Below are positions 17,036-25,733 of a stretch of 41,678 nucleotides of DNA, in pieces. Under the pieces are notes generated by a model. That model searched no databases and was not told the origin of the DNA. It saw only the letters and a list, made by a program, of their open reading frames with translations. Within the stretch, counting starts at the first letter, position 1; each line of letters opens with the position of its first letter. Location: assembly GCA_007121555.1 (NCBI GenBank), contig SKKH01000062.1, positions 1 to 41,678 of the forward strand, in the 5' to 3' direction. The stretch is from Gemmatimonadota bacterium (GTDB taxonomy: Bacteria > Gemmatimonadota > Gemmatimonadetes > Longimicrobiales > Gaopeijiaceae). Position numbers and translations under genes: made by a program.

Positions 17036-19516
17036 GTGAACACGACCATTTTCTCCTGCGCGTCCCCGACTTCGAGGGCAGGCCTGGGTTCAGCCCTCCT
17101 CCTCGTCGTCTTCCTATTCCTCGCGGCTCCTCCGGTTCTGCACGCCCAGACCACGTACGAGGTGCCGTCACAGGAGATCCAGGACATCCTGGAGGCGCCG
17201 CCGCTTCCCGGTCTGAGCGTGTCATCGGACGGAGAGTGGGCGGTGCTCATCGAGCGCCCGAGCATGCTGGCGCTACGGGACATCGCCGAGCCCCGGCTGC
17301 ACCTGGCGGGGTATCGGCTGAACCCCCGGACCAACGGTCCAGCCATGGCCCGACAGCCCCGGGTGGAGGGACTGGAGTTCCTGCGCCTGGGCAGTGAGGA
17401 GCGCGTTCGGGTGGAGCTCCCGGCCGGAGCCCAGCTCGAATACGTGTCCTGGGCGCCCGGGGGCGAGCGGATCTCCTTCGCTCTGGTCGCGGATGCCGGC
17501 TACGAGCTCTGGACCGTGCCCACTGGAGAGAGCCGGCCGTCGAGGGTGATGGACGGACATCTGAACGCGGCGCATGGAAATCCCTGCAGCTGGCTTTCGG
17601 CCGAAGAGCTGCTCTGCCGCACCATCCCTGCCAATCGGGGTCCGGCGCCCGAGCGTCCCGAGGTACCCGAGGGGCCGGGCATCCAGGTGTCGGACGGGGA
17701 ACCCGCCCCGGCCCGGACCTTCCAGGACCTCCTCCAGGACGGGCATGACGCCAATCTCTTCGAGCACTACTTCACGAGTCAGTTGGCCTACGTGGAGGTG
17801 GAGGGTGGCACGATGACGCCGGTGGGGGAGCCGGCCATCTTCGATGAGGTTCTGGCTGCACCCAGCCGGGACTACCTCTTCGTATCGAGAACGGTGCGCC
17901 CCTTCTCCTTCATCGTGCCAGACCGGTGGCGGATCAACGACTGGTTCCCCCGGGAGATGGAGATCTGGAACCGGAGCGGGGAGGTCGTTCGGAGCATCGC
18001 CTCCCTTCCACTGGAGGAGAACGTGGCGGTGGATGACGTCCGTTCCGGCCCCCGAGGCGTGGCGTGGCAGCCCGGCGAGGACGCGGCGCTGGTCTGGGTC
18101 GAAGACGTGGCGGGGCAGGTGGACGGGGCTCGGGAGCGGGTCTTCCGCATGGCCACGCCCCATGAGTCCGAGCCGGCGGTGGTGATGGATCTGGAGGACC
18201 GATTCAGCCAGATGGCGTGGACGGCGGACGGCCGAGGCCTGATCACCGAAGTGGATCGCTATCCCCTCCGAGCGGCGAGTTGGACCCGGAGCTGGCTGGT
18301 GGACACGGGCGATCTGGATGCGGATCCGCGGAACATCTGGGACCGGAGCGCCGAGGAGCGGTACGGCGACCCCGGAACCCCGATCACGGCGGGGGTGAGG
18401 CTCCTGGGCCAGGGGGACTGGATCTACCTGCGCGGTGACGGAGTGACCCCGGAAGGGGAGCAGCCCTTCCTGGACCGGATGAATCTGGAGACGCTCGAGA
18501 CCGAGCGGCTCTGGGAGAGCGACGCGGACCGATACGAGGTGGCCACGGACCTGGTGGGCGGGAGCCACGAGCGCCTCATCGTGCGGAGCGAATCCCCCAC
18601 CGACCCCCCGAACTACCACTATGTAGCGGACGGAAGCGAGGCCCGGGCCCTGACCTATCAGGAGGACCCGGCGCCCCAGCTACAGGGAGTGGAACGGCGC
18701 GTGCTGACCTACGAGCGGGAGGATGGGATCCGCCTGGCCGGGGTGGTCTACACGCCTCCGGGCTGGGACGGTGAGACCCGGCTTCCGACGGTCCTCTGGG
18801 CCTATCCCCGGGAGTTCGTCTCTCCCGATGCCGCGGCTCAGGTCCCCGGCCAGAACAACCGCTTCACCCGGCTGGACGGCGCGACCCACATGTTCTTCCT
18901 CCTGGAGGGCTACGCCATCTTCGACGGTCCGTCCATCGCGATCCTGGGCGGCGCCACGGCCAACGACACGTACGTGGAGCAGTTGGTGTCCAGCACCGCG
19001 GCGGCCGTGGACGCCATCGTGGAGGCGGGTATCGCGGACCGGAACCGGATCGGCGTGGGGGGGCACTCGTATGGCGGGTTCATGACGGCGAACCTCCTGG
19101 CCCACTCGGACCTGTTCCAGGCGGGGATCGCCCGGAGCGCCGCCCACAACCGGACCCTGACGCCCTTCGGGTTCCAGAACGAGCGGCGTACCCTCTGGGA
19201 GGCCCCGGATGTCTACATGGACATGTCACCGTTCATGAACGCCCACCGCATCGAGGCGCCGATGCTGATGCTCCATGGAGCCGACGACCCTAATCCGGGG
19301 ACCTTCCCGATTCAGTCGGAGAGGATGTTCCACGCCATGAAGGGGATGGGGAAGGTATCCCGGCTCGTGATGCTGGACTACGAGGACCACGGATACGGGG
19401 CTCGGGAATCGATCTTCCACACCCTCTACGAGATGATGTCCTGGTTCGACGAGTACGTGAAGAACGCGCCGCAGGCCGCCGCGGACGCCGATGCCGACGG
19501 GACCAGTGATCGGTAG
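17036..19516 (+). CDS. S9 family (prolyl oligopeptidase-type) serine peptidase, secreted
   Basis: An 826-residue exported peptidase. A signal peptide (ALLLVVFLFLAAPPVLHAQ) is followed by a long beta-propeller region (about 45-560) and a C-terminal alpha/beta-hydrolase domain. The catalytic triad is visible: GHSYGG with Ser678, GADDPN with Asp750/751, and YEDHGYG with His785. The propeller limits access to small peptides, so the enzyme probably degrades oligopeptides in the periplasm or outside. It resembles the S9 subgroup near glutamyl endopeptidase/acylaminoacyl peptidase more than classic prolyl oligopeptidase. GTG start, with CGAGG about 10-13 nt upstream. A candidate promoter lies at 16962-16994. 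Confidence 0.92.
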   Translation: MNTTIFSCASPTSRAGLGSALLLVVFLFLAAPPVLHAQTTYEVPSQEIQDILEAPPLPGLSVSSDGEWAVLIERPSMLALRDIAEPRLHLAGYRLNPRTNGPAMARQPRVEGLEFLRLGSEERVRVELPAGAQLEYVSWAPGGERISFALVADAGYELWTVPTGESRPSRVMDGHLNAAHGNPCSWLSAEELLCRTIPANRGPAPERPEVPEGPGIQVSDGEPAPARTFQDLLQDGHDANLFEHYFTSQLAYVEVEGGTMTPVGEPAIFDEVLAAPSRDYLFVSRTVRPFSFIVPDRWRINDWFPREMEIWNRSGEVVRSIASLPLEENVAVDDVRSGPRGVAWQPGEDAALVWVEDVAGQVDGARERVFRMATPHESEPAVVMDLEDRFSQMAWTADGRGLITEVDRYPLRAASWTRSWLVDTGDLDADPRNIWDRSAEERYGDPGTPITAGVRLLGQGDWIYLRGDGVTPEGEQPFLDRMNLETLETERLWESDADRYEVATDLVGGSHERLIVRSESPTDPPNYHYVADGSEARALTYQEDPAPQLQGVERRVLTYEREDGIRLAGVVYTPPGWDGETRLPTVLWAYPREFVSPDAAAQVPGQNNRFTRLDGATHMFFLLEGYAIFDGPSIAILGGATANDTYVEQLVSSTAAAVDAIVEAGIADRNRIGVGGHSYGGFMTANLLAHSDLFQAGIARSAAHNRTLTPFGFQNERRTLWEAPDVYMDMSPFMNAHRIEAPMLMLHGADDPNPGTFPIQSERMFHAMKGMGKVSRLVMLDYEDHGYGARESIFHTLYEMMSWFDEYVKNAPQAAADADADGTSDR

Positions 19517-19601
19517 TGTGGTCCGACTCAGATGGGATGAACCGGGGATGACCTGGCCCGGATGACCTTGGACCCGGACCGCACCCGGAGGCGCCGGCCG
19601 C

Positions 19602-20246
19602 TCAATATCCCCAGGGGTCGGGCGGCGTCTCCACGGTCCGGGTCAGGTCGAAGTGGATCCGGATGGAGTGGCCCTGCTCGGGCCAGTGGACACCATAGGC
19701 GAACGTCTCGTCGTCCATGAAGTCCATGAACCAGAAGTTGTCCCAGCGCTCGGGCAGGATGCCGGCGGTGTGGTCGTCGGCCCAGAAGATCTGGCGATGG
19801 GCGAGACCGGGGACGGGGGCGTAGCCGCCGTACTGGGTGATCTCTTCTTCTGTGCCGTCCTCGTTCCGGTGGTCATGCTTCAGGAGGATCGTACCCTCTT
19901 CCCGGGTCAGGATCCAGTTCCTCGAGCGATCCTCGTCCATGTGCATGGGGATGTGGATCCGCTCGTCGTCGCACTCCCGGAAGTGGGCCACGATGGTCTC
20001 GTACTGGGTCGAGCCCTCGTAGTAGGGGGTGACGTCGTCGATTCGGCCTTCGAAGCTGTCGCCGCAGTGGTCGACGAGGCGACCCCAGAAGGCTTCCTGC
20101 TCGGGGGGGAGTTCTCCGGGCGCCATGACCTCTTCGGCCTCCGTGGCTTCGGTGGCGTCCATCTCGGCGGGCGGATCACCTCCACAGCCGGCGAGGAGGA
20201 GTGGAAGAAGGAGGAGGGCTGGGACCGTCAGATTGAAAGTTCTCAT
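19602..20246 (-). CDS. Putative lipoprotein, unknown function
   Basis: A 214-residue protein with a textbook lipoprotein signal (LTVPALLLLPLLLAGC; LAGC lipobox at about 18-21). After an acidic linker (DATEATEAEEVMAPGELPPEQ) comes a compact domain with conserved-looking blocks FWGRLVDHCGDSFEGR, ECDDERIHIPMHMDEDRSRNWILT, LKHDHRNEDG and ILPERWDNFWFMDFMDD. Two cysteines in the mature domain could form a disulfide. I do not recognise a named family. It faces the S9 peptidase tail to tail and is divergent from the UMF1 transporter. Confidence 0.72.
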   Translation of the reverse strand: MRTFNLTVPALLLLPLLLAGCGGDPPAEMDATEATEAEEVMAPGELPPEQEAFWGRLVDHCGDSFEGRIDDVTPYYEGSTQYETIVAHFRECDDERIHIPMHMDEDRSRNWILTREEGTILLKHDHRNEDGTEEEITQYGGYAPVPGLAHRQIFWADDHTAGILPERWDNFWFMDFMDDETFAYGVHWPEQGHSIRIHFDLTRTVETPPDPWGY

Positions 20247-20328
20247 ACCCTCAAGGTAGGAAGGGTCACCCGGGACCGCACGTCCACGTTCAAGGACGGC
20301 GCACGGGGCGGGGTGCCTACGGGCCCTC

Positions 20329-20349
20329 TACTTCTCCAACAGCCTTCTA
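20329..20349 (+). repeat. dispersed boundary repeat, copy B
   Basis: One mismatch (CTTCTCCAACAG instead of CTTCTTCAACAG) from the copy at 39062-39082. It ends 4 nt before the first possible ATG of the UMF1 transporter gene and lies between divergently arranged genes. Confidence 0.7.
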
Positions 20350-20353
20350 GCGC

Positions 20354-21793
20354 ATGGCTCCGCTCCGCCCCATCCTCTCCGCCATGTCCTCACACTCCCG
20401 GAAGCCCGACCCCAGCTCCGAGCTCGAGTTCGCCCTGACCCCACCGCCCCGCCCTCCCCGGAAGCGGGCCTCCCGGAAGGAGATCTTCGGGTGGGCCATG
20501 TTCGACTTCGCGAACCAGGCTTACACCCTCCTGATCATCACGGTGGTCTTCGGGGATCTCTTCACCCGGGTCATCGTCGGGGACCGGGGCGACGACTACC
20601 GCCTGGGCAACCTGCTCTGGAGCCTGGGACTCTCGACCAGTTATCTCATGGTCGTCCTGACGGCCCCTCTCCTGGGGGCGATCATGGACTTCTCGGCCTC
20701 CCGGAAGCGGTTCCTCTTCGCCAGCTACCTCCTGACCGTAGGGGCCACGGCGCTCCTCTACTTCGTGGCCCCTGGCTACGTCGCGCTCGGGGTGATCCTG
20801 CTCATCGTCTCGAACTTCGCCTACGCCACAGGTGAGTCCTTCATCGCCTCCTTTCTCCCTGGACTCGGGCCGCCCGAGGATCTGGGAAAGATCTCCGGGT
20901 TCGGTTGGGGACTCGGATACGTCGGCGGACTGGTGGCCGCCGGCTTCGTGCTGGTGTTCCTGGGGGAGGTGAGTGCGGAGAACTTCGATCGGGTCCGGTG
21001 GGTAGGCCCGTTCGCCGCCCTCTTCTTCCTCCTGGCGGCCATCCCCACCTTCCTCTGGCTGAAGGAGAAGGGAGCCCGCAGGCCCCTTCCCTCGGGTCGA
21101 GGCTACGTCTCGGTGGGGATCGAGCGGCTGCGTCGCACGGGCAGCGAGCTGGCCTCGTTCCGGGACCTGGCCATACTCCTGGTCTCCATCTTCTTCACCA
21201 TGGCGGGAATCTACATCGTCATCACCTTCGCCTTCATCTACGGCGCCCAGGTGATCGGGTGGGACGAAGGGGTGCGTCAACTCATGTTCGTCGTGGTTCA
21301 GATCACCGCGGCAGCGGGGGCGCTGGGCTTCGGGCTCATCCAGGACCGGGTGGGGGCCAAGCCCACCTACCTCTTCACCCTATTCCTCTGGATCGTGGCC
21401 ATCGCGGCCATCTGGGGCACGCCGGGACTGGCCGCCGGGGCCGAGGCGCTCCTGGGGGTGAGCTGGGAGGCCCAGTACGTCTTCCTCTTCGCGGGGCTCC
21501 TGGCTGGGCTGAGCCTGGGTTCCAGCCAGTCAGCCGGCCGGGCGCTGGTGGCCATCCTGTCCCCCGAGGAGAAGGCCGCTGAGTTCTTCGGGTTCTGGGG
21601 ATTGGCGGCCAAGCTGGCGGCGGTGTTCGGGGTGCTGGGCCTTGGAATCCTACAGAGCTGGTTCGGGCTCCAGTCGGCGATCCTGTTCTGCGCGGTCCTG
21701 TTCGCGATCGCCCTGGGAGTGGGGGCCTTCGTGGATCAGGGACGGGGGCGGCGGCGGGCCGAGGAGTACGTGAGTCCCTGGGGGGAGGGGTAG
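20354..21793 (+). CDS. UMF1-family MFS transporter (Atg22-like)
   Basis: A 479-residue inner-membrane protein with about 12 hydrophobic segments. The entry sequence EIFGWAMFDFANQAYTLLIITVVF is the hallmark of the UMF1/Atg22-like branch of the major facilitator superfamily. Other blocks are NFAYATGESFIASFLPGL, GKISGFGWGLGYVGG and SLGSSQSAGRALVAILSPEEKAAEFFGFWGLAAK. Members are thought to move small solutes such as amino acids; no substrate can be named. ATG at 20354 or 20384 (MSSHSRKP) may be the start; neither has a ribosome site, and the dispersed repeat ends only 4 nt before the first. It converges on thrC with 71 bp between stops. Confidence 0.88.
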   Translation: MAPLRPILSAMSSHSRKPDPSSELEFALTPPPRPPRKRASRKEIFGWAMFDFANQAYTLLIITVVFGDLFTRVIVGDRGDDYRLGNLLWSLGLSTSYLMVVLTAPLLGAIMDFSASRKRFLFASYLLTVGATALLYFVAPGYVALGVILLIVSNFAYATGESFIASFLPGLGPPEDLGKISGFGWGLGYVGGLVAAGFVLVFLGEVSAENFDRVRWVGPFAALFFLLAAIPTFLWLKEKGARRPLPSGRGYVSVGIERLRRTGSELASFRDLAILLVSIFFTMAGIYIVITFAFIYGAQVIGWDEGVRQLMFVVVQITAAAGALGFGLIQDRVGAKPTYLFTLFLWIVAIAAIWGTPGLAAGAEALLGVSWEAQYVFLFAGLLAGLSLGSSQSAGRALVAILSPEEKAAEFFGFWGLAAKLAAVFGVLGLGILQSWFGLQSAILFCAVLFAIALGVGAFVDQGRGRRRAEEYVSPWGEG

Positions 21794-21864
21794 GCCGCCG
21801 GAAGCCACGCGGCCGGCCGCAGTCATGGCCCGCGAGGGAGTCTGGTGAGTCCTTCCCGAAGGAA

Positions 21865-23238
21865 TCAAGCCCTCTCCAGCGCCGCTTTCAGCGCCTCCAG
21901 CGTGGGCCCGATGGGCGTGATCCGTTCCTCGAGTTCGAGCCGGTCGGCCAGAGAGGGGGGGAGGGGGACGGACTCGCCGATGAGGGGCTCGACCTCGCTT
22001 CGGAACTTGGCCGGGTGGGCGGTGGCGAGGAGGATCCTCGGGCGCGGACCCCGATCGAGCTGGTGCCCTGCAGGCTCCTCGTCCCCATCCAGGGCCTCCA
22101 GGGCCAGGAGCCCCACCGCGGTGTGGGGGTCCAGGATCGTCCCGGTCTCCCGGTAGACCCTGCGGATGCAATCCCGGGTCGCCTCGTCGCTCCAGCTCGA
22201 GGCCCGAATCGTCCGCCTCACGGTGGGCGCCTCGCCCAGCAGGGCCTGGAGGCGCGGCAGGTTGCTGGGGTCGCCCACGTCCATCGCCGACGAGATGGTC
22301 GGGGTGCCGCGGCGGGGCTCGAACCGGCCCGTGGCCAGGTAGCGGGGGAAGGTGTCGTTGGCGTTGCAGGCGGCCACGAACCCCTCCACGGGAAGCCCCA
22401 TCCGTTGGGCCATGATTCCGGCGGTGAGGTTTCCCAGGTTGCCCGAGGGCACGGAGATCACGGGAGGCGGGCTGCCGGAGGGAAGCTGACGCCATGCATG
22501 CACATAGTAGATGATCTGAGGGAGGAGCCGACCCACATTGATGGAGTTGGCCGAGGTGAGGGCGTGCCGCGTTCGGAGGTCCGGGTCCTGGAAGGCGGCC
22601 TTGGCCAGCCGCTGGCAGTCGTCGAAGGTCCCCTCCACCCCCAGCGCCTGGGTCCCGGGACCCAGGGTCGTGAACTGGGCTCGCTGCTCCCGGCTCACCC
22701 CTTCGCGGGGAAAGAGGACGACGACCCGGGTGCCGGGGAGCCCGTGGAAGGCCGCCGCCACCGCACCTCCCGTGTCCCCGGAGGTGGCGGTGAGGACGGT
22801 CGAGGGAGGGGGGGCGCCGCCCGGTTCTCCTTCGTCGGATGTCAGGGGGCCTGCCCGACTCGGAAGATGTTCCAGGAGTCGGGCCATGACCCTGGCACCG
22901 ACGTCCTTGAAGGCCAGGGTCGGACCGTGGAAGAGCTCCAGGAGCCAGAGGTCGTCCCACGATCCCCCGAGAGTGCGGAGAGGGAGTGGGAAGTCCAGCG
23001 CCTCCCGCGTCACCTGGTCGAGGGTGGAGGAGGGGAGGCGGGGCTCGTCGGCCAGGAGATGTGTCAGGACTGCTCCGCCGACCTTCGCCGGATCCCCACC
23101 CAGCTCCTCCAGGAATCCAGGTGGGAAGGGGGGAAGGAAGGTGGGATGGTAGAGCCCTCCATCCGGTGCCAGACCCGAGTGGAGGGCGGTGGTCAGGTCG
23201 GATTCCGCACCGGAGCCACCGGTGGAGGTGAATCTCAC
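21865..23238 (-). CDS. thrC: Threonine synthase
   Basis: A 457-residue pyridoxal-phosphate enzyme that turns O-phosphohomoserine into threonine in the cytosol. Visible features are SGLAPDGGLYHPTFLP near the N-terminus, FHGPTLAFKDVGARVMARLLEHL with the PLP-binding Lys111, TSGDTGGAVAAAF, ALTSANSINVGRLLPQIIYYVHA, VPSGNLGNLTAG (phosphate-binding loop) and DPHTAVGLLAL. Length and order fit the fold type II threonine synthases. The GTG start overlaps the thrB stop (GTGA, 23235-23238), so translation is coupled to thrB. The frame stays open much further upstream inside thrB, but that part is a shadow. Likely controlled together with thrB. Confidence 0.95.
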   Translation of the reverse strand: MRFTSTGGSGAESDLTTALHSGLAPDGGLYHPTFLPPFPPGFLEELGGDPAKVGGAVLTHLLADEPRLPSSTLDQVTREALDFPLPLRTLGGSWDDLWLLELFHGPTLAFKDVGARVMARLLEHLPSRAGPLTSDEGEPGGAPPPSTVLTATSGDTGGAVAAAFHGLPGTRVVVLFPREGVSREQRAQFTTLGPGTQALGVEGTFDDCQRLAKAAFQDPDLRTRHALTSANSINVGRLLPQIIYYVHAWRQLPSGSPPPVISVPSGNLGNLTAGIMAQRMGLPVEGFVAACNANDTFPRYLATGRFEPRRGTPTISSAMDVGDPSNLPRLQALLGEAPTVRRTIRASSWSDEATRDCIRRVYRETGTILDPHTAVGLLALEALDGDEEPAGHQLDRGPRPRILLATAHPAKFRSEVEPLIGESVPLPPSLADRLELEERITPIGPTLEALKAALERA

Positions 23239-24266
23239 CGGGAGGCCGTTTCGGAGAAGGGTCCATCCCCGGAGGCACTGGGATCGGGGTCTACCGTCAC
23301 CACATGGGCCCCGCGGTGGGCCACCGGTGAAACATGGCCCTCCGCTTCCACACCTTCGCCTCGAAAGGCGTGCACCATCGCCTGGGCCGCGTTCGCTGCG
23401 GTGGGGGCATCGGGGCAGAGCGCGAAGAGGGAGGGGCCGGCGCCGGAGATCGAGGCGGCCAGGGCTCCGGCCCGGAGCGCCTCGGCCCGGATCCGCTGGA
23501 AGCCCGGGATGAGGGCGGCTCGAACGGGCTCGGCCACGTGGTCCAAAGCGGTCCGGGCCAGGAGCTCCATGTCCCCCCGGAAGAGGGCGGCCACGAATCC
23601 AGCGGTGTTCCCCCACTGGGAGATGGCAGCCGCCATCGGAACCGAGTCGCCCAGCGCGGCTCGGGCGTCCGCGGTGGGGATACGGAGGGCGGGATTCACC
23701 AGGGCGACATGGAGCCCCGGGGGCACGGGAAGCTCGACGACTGTGGGAGGACCTGAATCGGCGGGAGGGAGCACCAGGCAGATCCCCCCGTAGAGAGCGG
23801 GAGCGGCGTTGTCCAGATGGGCCGCCCCCGCTCCCTCCGCCTCGCCTCGGCCGGCGCACTGGAGAAGGATGGAACGGGGAAGCCTCAGCCCCAGGATGGA
23901 GTCCACGGCGACTGCGCCAGCCACGGCGCTGGCGGCGCTTCCTCCCATTCCTCCGGCCTGGGGGAGCCCCTTGATTAGATCCAGTTCGACACCGGGCACC
24001 TGCGCACCTCGCTCCCGGGCCAGATCGAGGACGGCCAGGGCCGCGAGCCCGGCGGTGTTCTGATGGGCCTGCCGGGGAAGCTGGCCTCCATCGCCTGTGA
24101 TGGACCGGATCCGGAGCCCCGGCTCGGGACAGGTCCACGCCCTGACCCGGTCGCCTGGGGCCTCCAGGGCCAGCCCCAGCACATCGAAGCCGCAGGCCAC
24201 GTTTCCGACGGTGGCCGGGGCGAAGACGGTGACGGGATCTCCCGGGGGGTGGTGAAGAGCGCTCAT
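23235..24266 (-). CDS. thrB: Homoserine kinase
   Basis: A 343-residue GHMP-family kinase that phosphorylates homoserine with ATP, the step before threonine synthase. Motifs are VTVFAPATVGNVACGFDVLGLALEAPGD at the N-terminus, the ATP-binding GLPQAGGMGGSAAS at 100-113, and a C-terminal ISGAGPSLFALCPDAPTAA. The phosphate loop reads GGMGGSAAS rather than the commoner GLGSSAAS. Start ATG at 24266: there is no ribosome site, but TATATT lies 7-13 nt upstream, so the mRNA may begin at or next to the ATG. It is the first gene of a thrB-thrC pair that overlap by 4 bp. Confidence 0.95.
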   Translation of the reverse strand: MSALHHPPGDPVTVFAPATVGNVACGFDVLGLALEAPGDRVRAWTCPEPGLRIRSITGDGGQLPRQAHQNTAGLAALAVLDLARERGAQVPGVELDLIKGLPQAGGMGGSAASAVAGAVAVDSILGLRLPRSILLQCAGRGEAEGAGAAHLDNAAPALYGGICLVLPPADSGPPTVVELPVPPGLHVALVNPALRIPTADARAALGDSVPMAAAISQWGNTAGFVAALFRGDMELLARTALDHVAEPVRAALIPGFQRIRAEALRAGALAASISGAGPSLFALCPDAPTAANAAQAMVHAFRGEGVEAEGHVSPVAHRGAHVVTVDPDPSASGDGPFSETASR

Positions 24267-24273
24267 ATGAGGA

Positions 24274-24279
24274 AATATA
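24274..24279 (-). promoter_or_regulatory. possible -10 box of thrB (leaderless start suspected)
   Basis: TATATT on the minus strand ends 7 nt before the thrB ATG, in an A/T-rich patch (GGATATATTTCC) of otherwise GC-rich DNA. If it is a -10 box, transcription would start at about the A of the ATG, which would explain why no ribosome site is seen. No -35 box is clear. Confidence 0.35.
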
Positions 24280-24409
24280 TCCGACCTGAACCGGGAGAGG
24301 GGTGGTCCGGCCCCGGAAGTTCGCACAGGCGCTTCACCGATGCCACCGTGTTGCTGCGGGTGACCCGCCCTGGTTCTGGCGACCCGGCGCTCCCAACGGG
24401 CCCGCACTC

Positions 24410-24430
24410 CACTTCTTCAACAGCCTTCCA
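24410..24430 (+). repeat. dispersed boundary repeat, copy C
   Basis: Contains ACTTCTTCAACAGCCTTCCA exactly (the consensus with C at the variable position). It lies between thrB (minus) and the SprT-like gene (plus), 7 nt before the GTG taken as the start of the latter. Confidence 0.75.
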
Positions 24431-24436
24431 ACTGCC

Positions 24437-25135
24437 GTGGCTCTTCCACCGACCGTACAGACGCGGATCCTCGAGGTCTACGACTCCAGTCGTGTCCGCC
24501 TTCCTCCGGTGACCCGGGTGGTGGCGCGCCCCAACGTGCATCGTCTGGCCTCCCTGGGACGACTCACACGGCGGGGACGGGCCCTGAATCTGGCCCGGTC
24601 CGTGATGAGGGCGGGCGAGCCCGCCTGGTGGCATGTGGCTCCCGCGCTGGAGGGAATCCCGGAGAGCGGAGAGATGCTTCGCCGGTTGGCCCAGCAGGCG
24701 GAGGGAGAACTCCGCGAATCGGCGGAGCTTCCTCCTGCGCCCCTTCGCTGCGAGGGGACCCGGGAGGAGCGGGCCCTTCTCGGGGCCATGGTCGATCGGG
24801 TCATGAAGAGCCCGGCCTGGACGGAGGAGCTGCCCGCCGAGGTGGAGTATCGGGTGTCCCTCAGAATGACCCGGTCGCTGGGTACATTCACGGTCCGACA
24901 CGGCCGCAGTCGCGTCAGCCTCTCGGCCCGAATTCTCCGTCCGGGTCTGGAGGACATCGCGTGGGAGACGGTGAAGCACGAGATGGCCCATGTGGCGGAC
25001 CGGGCCACCCGGGCCGACGGTCGTTCGGACCATGGGCCTTCATGGCGGCGTTGGGCCGAGCGGCTCGGTGCGCAGCCCCGACGCAGCTGCTCCAGAGAAG
25101 AGAGTCACCGGATCGTAGGGCGTCGAGATCGGTAG
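24437..25135 (+). CDS. SprT-like zinc metalloprotease domain protein
   Basis: About 232 residues, ending in a SprT-type domain: RVSLSARILRP..WETVKHEMAHVADRATR with the zinc-binding HExxH as His181-Glu182-x-x-His185, then SDHGPSWRRWAERLGA with the third ligand His199. The final ARRSCSRE-like tail is short and lacks the zinc ribbon of E. coli SprT. The N-terminal half (RPNVHRLASLGRLTRRGRALNLARSVMRAG) is basic and helical. Family members (SPRTN/Wss1/SprT) cut DNA-linked proteins or act as putative metallopeptidases. The start is uncertain: the frame opens at GTG 24302, but that stretch contains the dispersed repeat and looks non-coding, so GTG 24437 is preferred. The macrodomain gene follows after 8 bp. 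Confidence 0.75.
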   Translation: MALPPTVQTRILEVYDSSRVRLPPVTRVVARPNVHRLASLGRLTRRGRALNLARSVMRAGEPAWWHVAPALEGIPESGEMLRRLAQQAEGELRESAELPPAPLRCEGTREERALLGAMVDRVMKSPAWTEELPAEVEYRVSLRMTRSLGTFTVRHGRSRVSLSARILRPGLEDIAWETVKHEMAHVADRATRADGRSDHGPSWRRWAERLGAQPRRSCSREESHRIVGRRDR

Positions 25136-25143
25136 ACATATCC

Positions 25144-25707
25144 ATGAACCAGTCTCACGAGAACGACCCGGTCCGACGGAGCGTCAACGGCGTCCGGATC
25201 GAAGCGGTCCGGGGTGACATCGCCGGGCAGGAGGGGTTCGACGCCGTGGTGAACGCCGCGAACGCCCAGCTGCAGACGGGTGGGGGTGTGGCCGGTGCGC
25301 TGCATCGGGCGGCCGGTCCCGGCCTGGCCCGGGAGTGCCGGCCCCTGGCACCCATCGCACCGGGCGAGGCGGTGATCACCTCGGGTCACGATCTGCCCAA
25401 TGCCCATGTCATTCACTGCCTTGGGCCGATCTACGGACAGGATGAGCCGGCGGAGGAGCTCCTGGCCTCGTGTTATCGGAGGGCCCTCGAGCTCGCTGAA
25501 GAGGCGGAGCTCGGTTCGGTGGCCTTTCCCGCCATCTCCACCGGAGCCTTCGGCTATCCGCTGGAAGAGGCGGCCCGCGTCGCCGTGGATACCGTGATGG
25601 GCGAGGCGGACGGGCTGGAATTGGTCCGGCTCATCCGGTTCGTGCTCTACGATTCGTCCACGCTGGAGGTCTTTGCCGGACTGATTGCTCCTGAAGGCGG
25701 CAGCTGA
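25144..25707 (+). CDS. Macrodomain protein (ADP-ribose binding/hydrolase, YmdB/MacroD type)
   Basis: A 187-residue single macrodomain. The ADP-ribose binding loops are intact: VRGDIAGQEGFDAVVNAANAQLQTGGGVAGALHRAAG (DAVVNAAN plus GGGVAGA, the catalytic-loop signature of the MacroD class) and FPAISTGAFGYPLEEAARVAV. Known members remove ADP-ribose from proteins or nucleic acids or deacetylate O-acetyl-ADP-ribose. It is separated by only 8 bp from the SprT-like protease gene, so the two are probably one transcript, which suggests a link with repair of modified or DNA-bound protein. ATG at 25144 fits the conserved N-terminus; the ribosome site is weak. Confidence 0.92.
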   Translation: MNQSHENDPVRRSVNGVRIEAVRGDIAGQEGFDAVVNAANAQLQTGGGVAGALHRAAGPGLARECRPLAPIAPGEAVITSGHDLPNAHVIHCLGPIYGQDEPAEELLASCYRRALELAEEAELGSVAFPAISTGAFGYPLEEAARVAVDTVMGEADGLELVRLIRFVLYDSSTLEVFAGLIAPEGGS

Positions 25708-25733
25708 GGTCGGTGGTCCCGGGACAGGGCTCT

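Noticed and set aside
23239-24138. Upstream extension of thrC to 757 codons
   Set aside because: The extension lies fully inside thrB in another frame and reads as Arg/Gly/Pro-rich noise; the GTGA overlap gives a natural start at 23238.
24302-24436. N-terminal extension of the SprT-like protein from GTG 24302
   Set aside because: The stretch contains the dispersed repeat and part of the thrB promoter region, the ribosome site is too close to the GTG, and the peptide looks non-coding.
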